Assembly (NCBI RefSeq): GCF_000813005.1
Contig: NZ_JSYP01000031.1
Location: 1 to 32,250, forward strand
Length of the DNA stretch: 32,250 bases
Source: Flavobacterium sp. KMS
Lineage (GTDB): Bacteria > Bacteroidota > Bacteroidia > Flavobacteriales > Flavobacteriaceae
Direction: 5' to 3'
Shown: positions 1 to 7,323 of the stretch, one piece after another
How positions within the stretch are numbered: the first letter of the stretch is position 1
How the letters are laid out: each line of letters opens with the position of its first letter
Notes under the pieces: generated by a model
The model's input: the letters and a program-made list of their open reading frames with translations, nothing else
What the model was told of the DNA's origin: nothing
The model's database searches: none
Position numbers and translations under genes: made by a program

Positions 1-300
1 TCCTGAATTAGCAGTAACAGTATATGTAAAAGAACCAGTAGATGTAAGTACATCTTTAAATTTTGCTTCTGTAAGTGGGGCGGCATTAATTTTTACAGGA
101 TTATCGTTTCTGTAAACATTGTACGTAATACCAGTACCTCCCACAACAGACCAGCTTACATCTACTCCACTCCCATTTAATGCTGCTTTTATAGTCAGAG
201 GAGCCACTGGAGCTACTGGAGTAGCTGAACTATCTTCATCACTACTACAAGATGCAAGTATGAAAAAAGATATAAATAACAAAGTAATTTTTCTCTTCAT
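1..300 (-). CDS. FN3-containing lipoprotein, tandem paralogue 1 (partial, 3' end outside window)
   Basis: The start codon is at 298-300 on the minus strand and the reading frame stays open to base 1, giving the first 100 residues. The product opens with a lipoprotein signal peptide (hydrophobic core ITLLFISFFILASC, lipobox Cys at residue 18), followed by the acidic S-x-D-E-D stretch usual for exported Bacteroidota surface lipoproteins, then a Pro/Ala linker and a fibronectin-III-like domain (V-D-V-S-W, Y-N-V-Y-R-N). At the DNA level it is almost identical to 1354-1653, the same part of paralogue 2, which points to recent duplication or gene conversion. The likely role is a surface-exposed lipoprotein of unknown ligand. 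The rest of the gene lies outside the window, so whether it is intact cannot be judged. Confidence 0.85.
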   Translation of the reverse strand, partial: MKRKITLLFISFFILASCSSDEDSSATPVAPVAPLTIKAALNGSGVDVSWSVVGGTGITYNVYRNDNPVKINAAPLTEAKFKDVLTSTGSFTYTVTANSG

Positions 301-507
301 TTTTGTATTTTTTTTTAATTATTTCGGCTAAAATAGTTAAAAACAACGCAAACAATCAAATATTTCACATATTAAAAACATAAATCATTAATAATATTTT
401 TCCTTAAAACTAAATGTATCTATCTCTTGAAATATACCCCCTAGTAATTTGACCATTTATAATTCCAAATATTAAAAAGCAATGTTTATAGAGGAACGAG
501 CCTAAAT

Positions 508-540
508 AACAAAAGCAACCCATTTAGAGTTGCTTTTGTT
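508..540 (-). terminator. Terminator hairpin downstream of lipoprotein paralogue 2
   Basis: A perfect 12-base stem (AACAAAAGCAAC at 508-519, GTTGCTTTTGTT at 529-540) encloses the 9-base loop CCATTTAGA as read on the plus strand. It lies 30 bases past the stop codon of the 571-1653 gene. The T-rich end of the stem followed by ATTTAGG on the minus strand suits intrinsic termination. The same stem recurs at 1886-1918 with its loop inverted. Confidence 0.8.
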
Positions 541-570
541 ATAATTTTAAGTAATTGAAAACTTCTTAAA

Positions 571-1653
571 CTAATAATAAGTTATAGCTGTTTTTTCATT
601 TAGCACTGTTGGTGAAGGTTTCCCATGAAACCTCATTCTTGTTAAAACATAACCATTTTCATTATAGGTGTATTCACTTTTCGATAATCTGGTATTAGCT
701 AAATTTCCATTTTTATTTACAATAACCGAAAAGCCAGCTTCATTATTTACACTATTAATACCTATAAGAATAGTATTAAATCCTAAAATATTTTTTGTAG
801 GTATATTTTTTGTGTCATAAACAAAATCTGATGTTTCAACAATGTTAGTTGAAGGGTCAAATGAAAATGAAACTGAATGGACATATTTGACCATATTACC
901 TTTTTCATAAGTATAAACCCAGGTACCCCAATCAGGATAATCGCTTGTCTCAGTGATTAAACCATCTGTACCGTAAGCATAATTAGTTGTATAATCAATA
1001 CTTCCATCAGATTTCTTTCTTATCATAGATATCAAATCTTTTTTTGTATTATATACATATTCAAAAGATGACTTAACAGTATTATCAACATTATAGTAGG
1101 TTACTTTTGTAATTAAATCCTCGTTATACGTATACTTTGCTATTACATCATATACCGTTACAGTTTGGTCTTTTAATCTAGTCGTAGTACTTTTGATTGT
1201 TTGGCTTATTATTTTAGTAACATTGGTCGCATCATAAGTATATGTATATTCAGATTTTGTGTTTTCTATAGTATTAAATGACTCTACAGTTCTTGTTTTA
1301 GGAAGTTCTAATATTACTTTTTCAGAAACAACTCCTTTTGCACTTTCCATACCTCCTGAATTAGCAGTAACAGTATATGTAAAAGAACCAGTAGATGTAA
1401 GTACATCTTTAAATTTTGCTTCTGTAAGTGGGGCGGCATTAATTTTTACAGGATTATCGTTTCTGTAAACATTGTACGTAATACCAGTACCTCCCACAAC
1501 AGACCAGCTTACATCTACTCCACCCCCATTTAATGTTGCTTTTATAGTCAGAGGAGCCACAGGAGCTACTGGAGTAGCTGAACTATCTTCATCACTACTA
1601 CAAGATGCAAGTATGAAAAAAGATATAAATAACAGAGTAATTTTTTTCTTCAT
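571..1653 (-). CDS. FN3/YD-like lipoprotein, tandem paralogue 2
   Basis: A 360-residue lipoprotein. I chose the start at 1651-1653 (MKKKITLL...) rather than the in-frame Met 15 codons upstream, because it places the signal peptide at the N terminus with the lipobox Cys at residue 18 and matches both paralogues. Residues about 30-115 form a fibronectin-III-like domain. The remainder holds degenerate YD-like beta-hairpin units (YTYDATNV, YTYNEDLITKV, YVYNTKKDLI, YAYGTDGLI, YTYNENGYVL), the pattern of surface proteins built from Rhs/YD-type repeats. It is the middle member of a three-gene minus-strand array; the N-terminal 100 codons are nearly identical to paralogue 1, whereas the C-terminal half differs clearly from paralogue 3. 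The function is unknown; outer-membrane location is inferred from the lipobox and the acidic residues behind it. Confidence 0.88.
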   Translation of the reverse strand: MKKKITLLFISFFILASCSSDEDSSATPVAPVAPLTIKATLNGGGVDVSWSVVGGTGITYNVYRNDNPVKINAAPLTEAKFKDVLTSTGSFTYTVTANSGGMESAKGVVSEKVILELPKTRTVESFNTIENTKSEYTYTYDATNVTKIISQTIKSTTTRLKDQTVTVYDVIAKYTYNEDLITKVTYYNVDNTVKSSFEYVYNTKKDLISMIRKKSDGSIDYTTNYAYGTDGLITETSDYPDWGTWVYTYEKGNMVKYVHSVSFSFDPSTNIVETSDFVYDTKNIPTKNILGFNTILIGINSVNNEAGFSVIVNKNGNLANTRLSKSEYTYNENGYVLTRMRFHGKPSPTVLNEKTAITYY

Positions 1654-1885
1654 TTTTATTTTTATAATTATTTCGGCGAAAATAGCTAAAATAACCAAAG
1701 GTTCTACATGTTAAACATATAATTAAATGAATAATAATCTTTTTTTTAGGATTAATTATAAAATTGTATCAATTCTCAAAAATATAAACCACTATAATTT
1801 GACCGTTTATAATGCCAAATATTAAAAAGTAATGTTTATTTAGGATTATTTAATCTTAATAGTAAATAAAGGAACGTGCCAAAAC

Positions 1886-1918
1886 AACAAAAGCAACTCT
1901 AAATGGGTTGCTTTTGTT
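1886..1918 (-). terminator. Terminator hairpin downstream of lipoprotein paralogue 3, loop inverted relative to the 508-540 copy
   Basis: The same 12-base stem as at 508-540 (AACAAAAGCAAC at 1886-1897, GTTGCTTTTGTT at 1907-1918), but the plus-strand loop is TCTAAATGG, the exact reverse complement of the other loop. It lies 32 bases past the stop codon of the 1951-3015 gene. Confidence 0.8.
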
Positions 1919-1950
1919 ATAATTTTAGGTAAGCTAAAAAACTTCATAAA

Positions 1951-3015
1951 TTAATAATAAGTAATAACTGTTTTTTCAGTTTGTAATGTTTCACCAGAAG
2001 ATACCTTAAGAGTTTTCATTGTTGTTAAAACATAACCATTTTCATTATACGTATTATCACTTTTAGACGATTTCGTACTCGAAAGTTCTCCATTAAGAGT
2101 AATAACAGTTGAGGAGCTAATCTCATTATTTTTACTATTATTTACAAAAAAATTAATTCCTAAAATATTTAAAGTAGGTTCATTCTTTGTATCAAATACA
2201 TAATTACTTACCGCAAGATATTCATCTTCACGCATTGGAGTTGTAATACTATATTTTACCAAATTCCCTTTTCCAAAAGTATATATCCCTACACCCGAAT
2301 CACGTGCGTCATTTGTTTCAGTAATTGTTCCATCCTCATTGTATTTATAAGTAACAGTATAATTAATACTTCCATCCGATCTTTTTACTATCCTACCTAT
2401 CATTTTCTTTTGCGCATTATACACATACTCAACAAAGGACCTAGGAATATCATCAACACTATAGTAGCTTATTTTTGTAATTAAATTTCCGGTATAGGTA
2501 AACTTAATTACTGTATTCGTTACAGTTACCTTTTTTGTTGTTAAATCTACATCGGTTACTTTACTAGTTTGACTCACTAATTTAGTAATATTAGATGTGT
2601 CATAAGTATATGCATATTCATATTTCGTGTCATAATATATATCAATTGATTGCATAGTTTTTGTTTTAGGAAGTTCTAATATTACTTTTTCAGAAACCAC
2701 TCCTTTTGTACTCTCCGCACCATCTAAATTAGCCGTAACAGTATATACAAAAGAACCTGTATTTTTAAGAACATCAGTAAATTTTGCTTCCTTAAGCGAA
2801 GCTGTATTAATTTTTACTGCGTTTCTGTAAACATTATATGTAATACCAGCACCTTCTACACCAGTCCAGGTAATATCTACACTACCTTCATTTAATACTG
2901 CATGAATAGCAGTAGGAGCTACTGGAGCAACTGGAATGATCGAACTATCTTCATCATTACTACAAGATGCAAGTATGAAAAAAGATATAAATAACAGAGT
3001 AATTTTTTTCTTCAT
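1951..3015 (-). CDS. FN3/YD-like lipoprotein, tandem paralogue 3
   Basis: A 354-residue lipoprotein. The start at 3013-3015 is chosen because it gives the same MKKKITLL signal peptide as the paralogues; the longer open frame upstream adds 22 residues that do not belong to a signal peptide. Lipobox Cys is at residue 18, followed by S-N-D-E-D. An FN3-like domain (ITYNVYRN, FTDVLKNTGSFVYTVTAN) is followed by YD-like units (YAYTYDTSNITKL, FTYTGNLITKI, YVYNAQKKMIGRI, YKYNEDGTITE, NTYNENGYVL). It is clearly homologous to paralogue 2 over its whole length but more diverged, except for the signal-peptide codons, which remain almost identical at the DNA level. The function is unknown; the array is probably a set of surface-exposed variants of one protein. 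Confidence 0.88.
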   Translation of the reverse strand: MKKKITLLFISFFILASCSNDEDSSIIPVAPVAPTAIHAVLNEGSVDITWTGVEGAGITYNVYRNAVKINTASLKEAKFTDVLKNTGSFVYTVTANLDGAESTKGVVSEKVILELPKTKTMQSIDIYYDTKYEYAYTYDTSNITKLVSQTSKVTDVDLTTKKVTVTNTVIKFTYTGNLITKISYYSVDDIPRSFVEYVYNAQKKMIGRIVKRSDGSINYTVTYKYNEDGTITETNDARDSGVGIYTFGKGNLVKYSITTPMREDEYLAVSNYVFDTKNEPTLNILGINFFVNNSKNNEISSSTVITLNGELSSTKSSKSDNTYNENGYVLTTMKTLKVSSGETLQTEKTVITYY

Positions 3016-3392
3016 TTTTCTTTTTTTTAAATTATTTAGGCTAAAATAGTCAAAACAAGCACATATAATAAGATTAAACATGTTAAAACTAAAAAAAATG
3101 ATAATAATTTTCCTTGAAATTAAATACGTCTATTTTCAGAAGTATAAAGCCAAATAATAAGACAGCAAATATTAAAAAATGAAATTATACTACATATCTG
3201 TATTTAACTATTGAAGTTCGATTTGTAAGCGATTTAAACTCATATTGTTGCTCAGACAAAAGAAAACACCCCTCTTAATCTGAGATAAATATATGAATAC
3301 CCCATTTTGAAGCTTTAAATTTTAACAAATAGTCAGTATTGCAATTTTACCCTCCTGATTATTAAAATATTCGCAAAAACTCAATTTGATTT
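3016..3392. other. Divergent intergenic region between the lipoprotein array and the thr operon
   Basis: This stretch separates the minus-strand lipoprotein from the plus-strand thr promoter. Close to the lipoprotein start there is a short leader conserved in all three paralogues (minus strand TATTTTAGCC or TATTTTCGCC followed by A/T-rich sequence), which may hold their -7 region. I see no gene, RNA or long repeat in the rest. Confidence 0.5.
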
Positions 3393-3421
3393 TTTGCTCT
3401 TTAGAAAAACCTGTACATTTG
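3393..3421 (+). promoter_or_regulatory. Promoter of the thr operon
   Basis: TTTG at 3393-3396, a 17-base spacer and TACATTTG at 3414-3421 match the Bacteroidota sigma-ABfr pattern TTTG/TTG - 17 to 23 - TAnnTTTG. Transcription would start around 3426-3429, only a few bases before the leader-peptide ATG at 3433, so the leader mRNA is almost leaderless. Confidence 0.65.
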
Positions 3422-3432
3422 AAAAATCAAAA

Positions 3433-3531
3433 ATGAAAGATAACAGTATAAAATATCACTCTTCGATAACAACTCAAAACTGGGTTGCAATTACTGCTAC
3501 AACAACTTCTACAATTACTACTACCCCTTAG
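3433..3531 (+). CDS. thrL: Threonine-operon leader peptide (attenuator peptide)
   Basis: A 32-codon frame, ATG 3433 to TAG 3529-3531, lies 108 bases before thrA. It encodes 10 Thr and 4 Ile, with 10 Thr and 2 Ile in the last 20 codons, and ends ITATTTSTITTTP. Runs of codons for the pathway products Thr and Ile directly before thrA are the hallmark of ribosome-mediated attenuation, as in the gammaproteobacterial thr leader, although this peptide shows no sequence relation to that one beyond its composition. The promoter just upstream, the position before the first structural gene and the absence of any other function for so short a frame support the call. When charged tRNA-Thr or tRNA-Ile is scarce the ribosome should stall in the Thr run and allow read-through into thrA. 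The gene symbol is given by analogy. Confidence 0.8.
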   Translation: MKDNSIKYHSSITTQNWVAITATTTSTITTTP

Positions 3532-3580
3532 GGGTATACATTTTTACATATAATCCGGTTATCCATACTTTTTTTTCTAG
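3522..3580 (+). promoter_or_regulatory. thrL: Putative attenuator region of the thr operon
   Basis: The leader-peptide stop codon sits in a small perfect hairpin (TACCCC 3522-3527, loop TTA, GGGGTA 3531-3536). Downstream, T8 at 3569-3576 follows GGTTATCCATAC, the layout of an intrinsic terminator end. A partial stem between GGGTA (3532-3536) and TATCC further down would compete with the first hairpin, so the two folds could be the alternatives of an attenuator. I could not assign a strong terminator stem by eye, so the mechanism is inference; the T-run and the hairpin over the stop codon are directly visible. Confidence 0.45.
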
Positions 3581-3639
3581 AAAGAAGAAAAGCATTGAAT
3601 ACGTATAAACACTTGTATTTATAAAATAAAAAACACAAA

Positions 3640-6087
3640 ATGAGAATATTAAAATTTGGTGGAACTTCGGTCGCCAATGCCGAAAATATAAAAAGAGTTT
3701 TAGAAATTGTAAACAAAAAATCAGAACAAGATCAATTAGTAGTTGTCGTTTCTGCTTTAAGCAAAGTAACCGATTTACTTCAGGCTGCTGCTACGAAAGC
3801 AGCTTCTAATGACGAAAGTTTTAAAGATATAGTTGCAGAAATAGAGAAAAAACATTTAGATACGTTAAAAGCTCTAATTCCTGTTAGCGAACAAAGTAGC
3901 TTATTAAGCCACGTAAAAAGAATTATAAATCATCTTGAAACTTTACTTGACGGATGTTTCTTATTAGGAGAATTATCCAATAGAACATCTGATACTATCT
4001 TGAGTTTTGGTGAATTGCTTTCGTCTTATATTATTGCCGAAGCTTTAAAACAAACTAATAAAAATAACGGTTACAAAGACAGCCGCGAACTTATAAAAAC
4101 GAATAATCATTTCGGGAAAGCCGCTGTAAACTTTGAAGTTACAAATCAATTAATTCGTGATTACTTTGCTACAAATGAATCTCAAGTCGTTATCATGCCT
4201 GGTTTTATAGCTTCGTCACTAGATGGAATCATTACAACATTAGGTCGTGGCGGGTCTGATTATACTGCTGCAATTCTGGCAGGCGCACTGAATGCTAAAG
4301 GACTGGAAATATGGACTGACGTAAACGGAATGTACACTGCCAATCCTAAAATTGTAAAACAAGCACATCCTATTGCAACTATTTCTTATCAGGAAGCGAT
4401 GGAATTATCGCATTTTGGTGCCAAGGTGTTATATCCGCCTACAATCCAACCCGTTTTAAGAAAAAACATTCCTATTGTAATCAAGAATACTTTTGAACCA
4501 GAATCGGAAGGAACTTATATTTCGAATCAAGTTTCATCAAAAGATACTATTGTAAAAGGAATTAGTCATATCGATAATATTTCGCTAATAACTCTTGAAG
4601 GTTCAGGTATGATTGGTGTTTCAGGTTCTTCAAAACGTCTTTTTGAAGTTTTGTCTAACGAAAGCATCAATGTCATTTTTATTACTCAGGCATCATCTGA
4701 ACATTCTATTTGTATCGGTATTTTAAATGCTGATGCCGAAAATGCAGAACAAGCAATTAATGGTGCTTTTGAAGTAGAAATTACTCAAAATAAAGTGGAT
4801 CCTTGTATTGTTGAGAAAAACCTTTGCATCATTGCTTTGGTTGGTGAAAACATGAAAAACCACCAAGGTTTAAGCGGAAGAATGTTTAGTACTCTGGGTA
4901 AAAACAACGTGAACATTCGCGCTATCGCACAAGGTGCTTCCGAGAGAAATATCTCGGTTGTAATTAACGAGCGTGATGTAAAAAAGGCATTGAATACTTT
5001 GCACGAAAACTTCTTTGAAGAGAATACTAAACAACTCAACTTATTTGTAATGGGAGTTGGAAACGTGGGAGAAAAATTCATCGAACAAATTCACAGCCAA
5101 AGAAAGTTTTTGAAAGAAAACCTAAAGATAAATGTTCGTGTTATTGCTTTATCCAATTCGAGAAAAATGATTTTCGACGAAGATGGTATTTCTCTTAAAG
5201 AATGGCAAGCAGCTCTAGAAAATGGAGAAACTGCTAATAAAGATGCATTTATAGAACGTGCCAAAGAACTGAATTTACGTAATAGTATTTTTGTTGATAT
5301 CACAGCAAATGCAACTGTTTCTGAAACTTACGAAGAGTTCTTAAAACAAAGTATCGCAGTAGTAACTTGTAATAAAATTGCTTGTTCATCTGAATATGCT
5401 AATTATAAAAAACTAAAAAATTTATCACGCCAGTTTAACGCTCCATTTTTATTCGAAACCAATGTTGGCGCTGGTTTACCAATTATAGATACAGTTAAAA
5501 ACTTAATTGCATCGGGTGATAAAGTACATAAAATTCAGGCTGTTTTATCTGGAAGTTTGAATTTTATCTTTAATAATTTTGATAAAGACAACTCCTTCCT
5601 CGATGTGGTAAAAGAAGCTGGAGTTCAAGGATTTACTGAGCCTGACCCAAAAATTGACTTAAGCGGAATTGATGTTGCCAGAAAAATTCTAATCCTAATC
5701 AGAGAAAGTGGTTATGAAATGGATATTGATGCTATTGCAAATGAATCTTTCATGCCTGCAGAATCTCTTGCAACAACTACAAATGAAGCTTTCTTTGAAT
5801 CATTAAAGAAACATTCAGCTCATTTTGAAGCTATTTATGATGAAGCTTTAAGTAAAGATTCAAGGTTAAAATATGTAGCTCAATTCGAAAACGGAAAAGC
5901 AAGCGTAGGATTGCAATTTATCCCAAAAGACCATCCGTTCTATAATCTGGAAGGAAAAGATAATATTGTATTGTTTTACACCGACCGTTATGTTGATCAG
6001 CCGCTACTTATAAAAGGTGCTGGTGCTGGTGCTGCAGTTACTGCTTCGGGAATTTTTGCAGATGTAATTCGAATAGGAAATAATTAA
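3640..6087 (+). CDS. thrA: Bifunctional aspartokinase / homoserine dehydrogenase
   Basis: An 815-residue fusion enzyme catalysing the first and third steps from aspartate to homoserine (aspartate to aspartyl-phosphate; aspartate semialdehyde to homoserine). Residues 1 to about 290 are the kinase domain, with KFGGTSV at 5-11 and TLGRGGSDYTAA from 200. Two ACT-type regulatory segments follow (about 310-455, including SLITLEGSGMIGVSGSSKRLF), where threonine feedback would act. The dehydrogenase starts near 465 with the nucleotide-binding MGVGNVGEKF (glycines 472, 474 and 477) and carries TEPDPKIDLSGIDVARK from 666; E667, D678 and K682 align with the catalytic residues of the family. The length equals the usual size of the fused enzyme. 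It is the first structural gene of thrA-thrB-thrC behind a Thr/Ile-rich leader peptide, so expression is probably controlled by attenuation. Confidence 0.97.
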   Translation: MRILKFGGTSVANAENIKRVLEIVNKKSEQDQLVVVVSALSKVTDLLQAAATKAASNDESFKDIVAEIEKKHLDTLKALIPVSEQSSLLSHVKRIINHLETLLDGCFLLGELSNRTSDTILSFGELLSSYIIAEALKQTNKNNGYKDSRELIKTNNHFGKAAVNFEVTNQLIRDYFATNESQVVIMPGFIASSLDGIITTLGRGGSDYTAAILAGALNAKGLEIWTDVNGMYTANPKIVKQAHPIATISYQEAMELSHFGAKVLYPPTIQPVLRKNIPIVIKNTFEPESEGTYISNQVSSKDTIVKGISHIDNISLITLEGSGMIGVSGSSKRLFEVLSNESINVIFITQASSEHSICIGILNADAENAEQAINGAFEVEITQNKVDPCIVEKNLCIIALVGENMKNHQGLSGRMFSTLGKNNVNIRAIAQGASERNISVVINERDVKKALNTLHENFFEENTKQLNLFVMGVGNVGEKFIEQIHSQRKFLKENLKINVRVIALSNSRKMIFDEDGISLKEWQAALENGETANKDAFIERAKELNLRNSIFVDITANATVSETYEEFLKQSIAVVTCNKIACSSEYANYKKLKNLSRQFNAPFLFETNVGAGLPIIDTVKNLIASGDKVHKIQAVLSGSLNFIFNNFDKDNSFLDVVKEAGVQGFTEPDPKIDLSGIDVARKILILIRESGYEMDIDAIANESFMPAESLATTTNEAFFESLKKHSAHFEAIYDEALSKDSRLKYVAQFENGKASVGLQFIPKDHPFYNLEGKDNIVLFYTDRYVDQPLLIKGAGAGAAVTASGIFADVIRIGNN

Positions 6088-6090
6088 TTT

Positions 6091-6277
6091 TAAGATGCTA
6101 AGATACTAAGACGCTAAGGTTCTGAGTTTTTTAAAAGGTTCTAAGTTGTTAAGTGACTGAGATACTAAGTGAAAAATATTAGAAATTTACTTCTTAGACT
6201 TTAAATAAAAGATATAAAGAGACCTATACGCAAAGTAAAAGCTTAGAAACTTAGCGACTTAGAACCTCAGAAACTTA
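6091..6277. repeat. Octamer-array inverted repeat in the thrA-thrB gap
   Basis: The gap is made of degenerate 8-base units. The left arm reads GATGCTAA, GATACTAA, GACGCTAA, GGTTCTGA, then GGTTCTAA, GTTGTTAA, GTGACTGA, GATACTAA. The right arm (6239-6277) carries the complement in the same step: GCTTAGAA, ACTTAGCG, ACTTAGAA, CCTCAGAA. The arms can therefore pair in several registers and form a long imperfect hairpin inside the thr transcript. No open frame crosses the gap. Confidence 0.75.
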
Positions 6278-6284
6278 AAAAAAA

Positions 6285-7205
6285 ATGAAAGAAATAAAAC
6301 TATTTTGTCCGGCAACAATTGCCAATCTCTCGTGTGGATTTGATGTTCTCGGACTTTGTTTAGAAACTGCGGGCGATGAAATGATTGTTCGTAAATCAGA
6401 CCAGAAAGGCGTTCGCATTACAAAAATTGTTGGTGCCGATTTACCTCTAGAAACAGAAAAAAATGTTGCTGGAGTTGCTGCATTGGCAATGCTTGAAACT
6501 ATAGAAACCGACTTCGGATTTGAAATCGAAATTTACAAAAACATCAAAGCTGGAAGCGGAATTGGTAGTAGTGCCGCAAGTTCTGCTGGTGCTGTATTTG
6601 GTATAAACGAATTATTAGAGCGTCCATTTTCTAGAAAAGAATTAGTGCAATTTGCCATGCAAGGGGAGAAATTAGCTAGTGGAAATGCTCATGCCGACAA
6701 CGTTGCTCCTGCCCTTTTGGGTGGTTTTACTTTGGTTAGAAGTTACAATCCGCTGGATATTATAAAAATAGATAGTCCAGAAGAATTATATGCTACAGTT
6801 GTACATCCTCAAATCGAACTAAAAACATCTGATGCCCGTTCGGTATTAAAACAAAATGTTTCCCTAAAAAGCGCCATCATGCAATGGGGAAATGTAGGTG
6901 GTTTAATCGCTGGATTATATACTAAAGATTACGATTTGATCGGAAGATCTCTTCATGACGAAATCGTAGAACCTTTACGAAGTGTCTTGATTCCTGGTTT
7001 TGATGCAATCAAACAAGCAGCTCTCGAAAATGGCGCACTAGGTTCTGGAATTTCAGGATCAGGCCCTTCTATTTTTGCTTTAAGCAGAGGAAAAGAAAAC
7101 GCTGAAAAAATCGGTAAAGCCATGAGCGAAGTGTATGATAATATAGATTTACCATACGAAATTCATATCTCGCAAATTAATCCAGATGGAGTACGCGTAA
7201 TTTAA
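6285..7205 (+). CDS. thrB: Homoserine kinase
   Basis: A 306-residue GHMP-family kinase that phosphorylates homoserine to O-phosphohomoserine with ATP. The N terminus CPATIANLSCGFDVLG is characteristic of ThrB, and the glycine/serine-rich ATP loop GSGIGSSAASSAGA lies at residues 90-103. The C-terminal GHMP motif ALGSGISGSGPSIFAL is also present. The length matches the family. It lies between thrA and thrC on the same strand, separated from each by a palindromic repeat array but with no separate terminator or recognisable promoter, so one transcript for the three genes is likely. It provides the substrate for ThrC directly downstream. Confidence 0.97.
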   Translation: MKEIKLFCPATIANLSCGFDVLGLCLETAGDEMIVRKSDQKGVRITKIVGADLPLETEKNVAGVAALAMLETIETDFGFEIEIYKNIKAGSGIGSSAASSAGAVFGINELLERPFSRKELVQFAMQGEKLASGNAHADNVAPALLGGFTLVRSYNPLDIIKIDSPEELYATVVHPQIELKTSDARSVLKQNVSLKSAIMQWGNVGGLIAGLYTKDYDLIGRSLHDEIVEPLRSVLIPGFDAIKQAALENGALGSGISGSGPSIFALSRGKENAEKIGKAMSEVYDNIDLPYEIHISQINPDGVRVI

Positions 7206-7207
7206 CT

Positions 7208-7317
7208 TTAAGCAATAGGCTTTAAGCCTTAAGCCTACCGTTTGAAGCATAAAAATAATTAAACATTTAGCAAAAAAGCTTAAAGCCTTTAGCCTAAAGC
7301 TTACTGCGCAAAGCAAT
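7208..7317. repeat. Palindromic repeat array in the thrB-thrC gap
   Basis: Repeated CTTTAAGCC and GGCTTTAAGC units in the left half (7206-7240) face AAGCTTAAAGCC and TTTAGCCTAAAGC in the right half (7278-7305), so the two halves are broadly complementary. The consensus differs from the thrA-thrB array, but the plan is the same: short degenerate units with a left and a right arm. The array fills the gap completely. Confidence 0.65.
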
Positions 7318-7323
7318 AAAAAA

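Noticed and set aside
119..1714. Plus-strand open frames 119-331 and 1472-1714, conserved between the two repeats and starting MYVIPVPP
   Set aside because: They are antisense to the FN3 region of the lipoproteins and are alike only because the underlying genes are near-identical copies.
3528..3716. Minus-strand open frame over the thr attenuator and thrA start
   Set aside because: It overlaps the leader peptide and thrA on the opposite strand and has no gene-like features.
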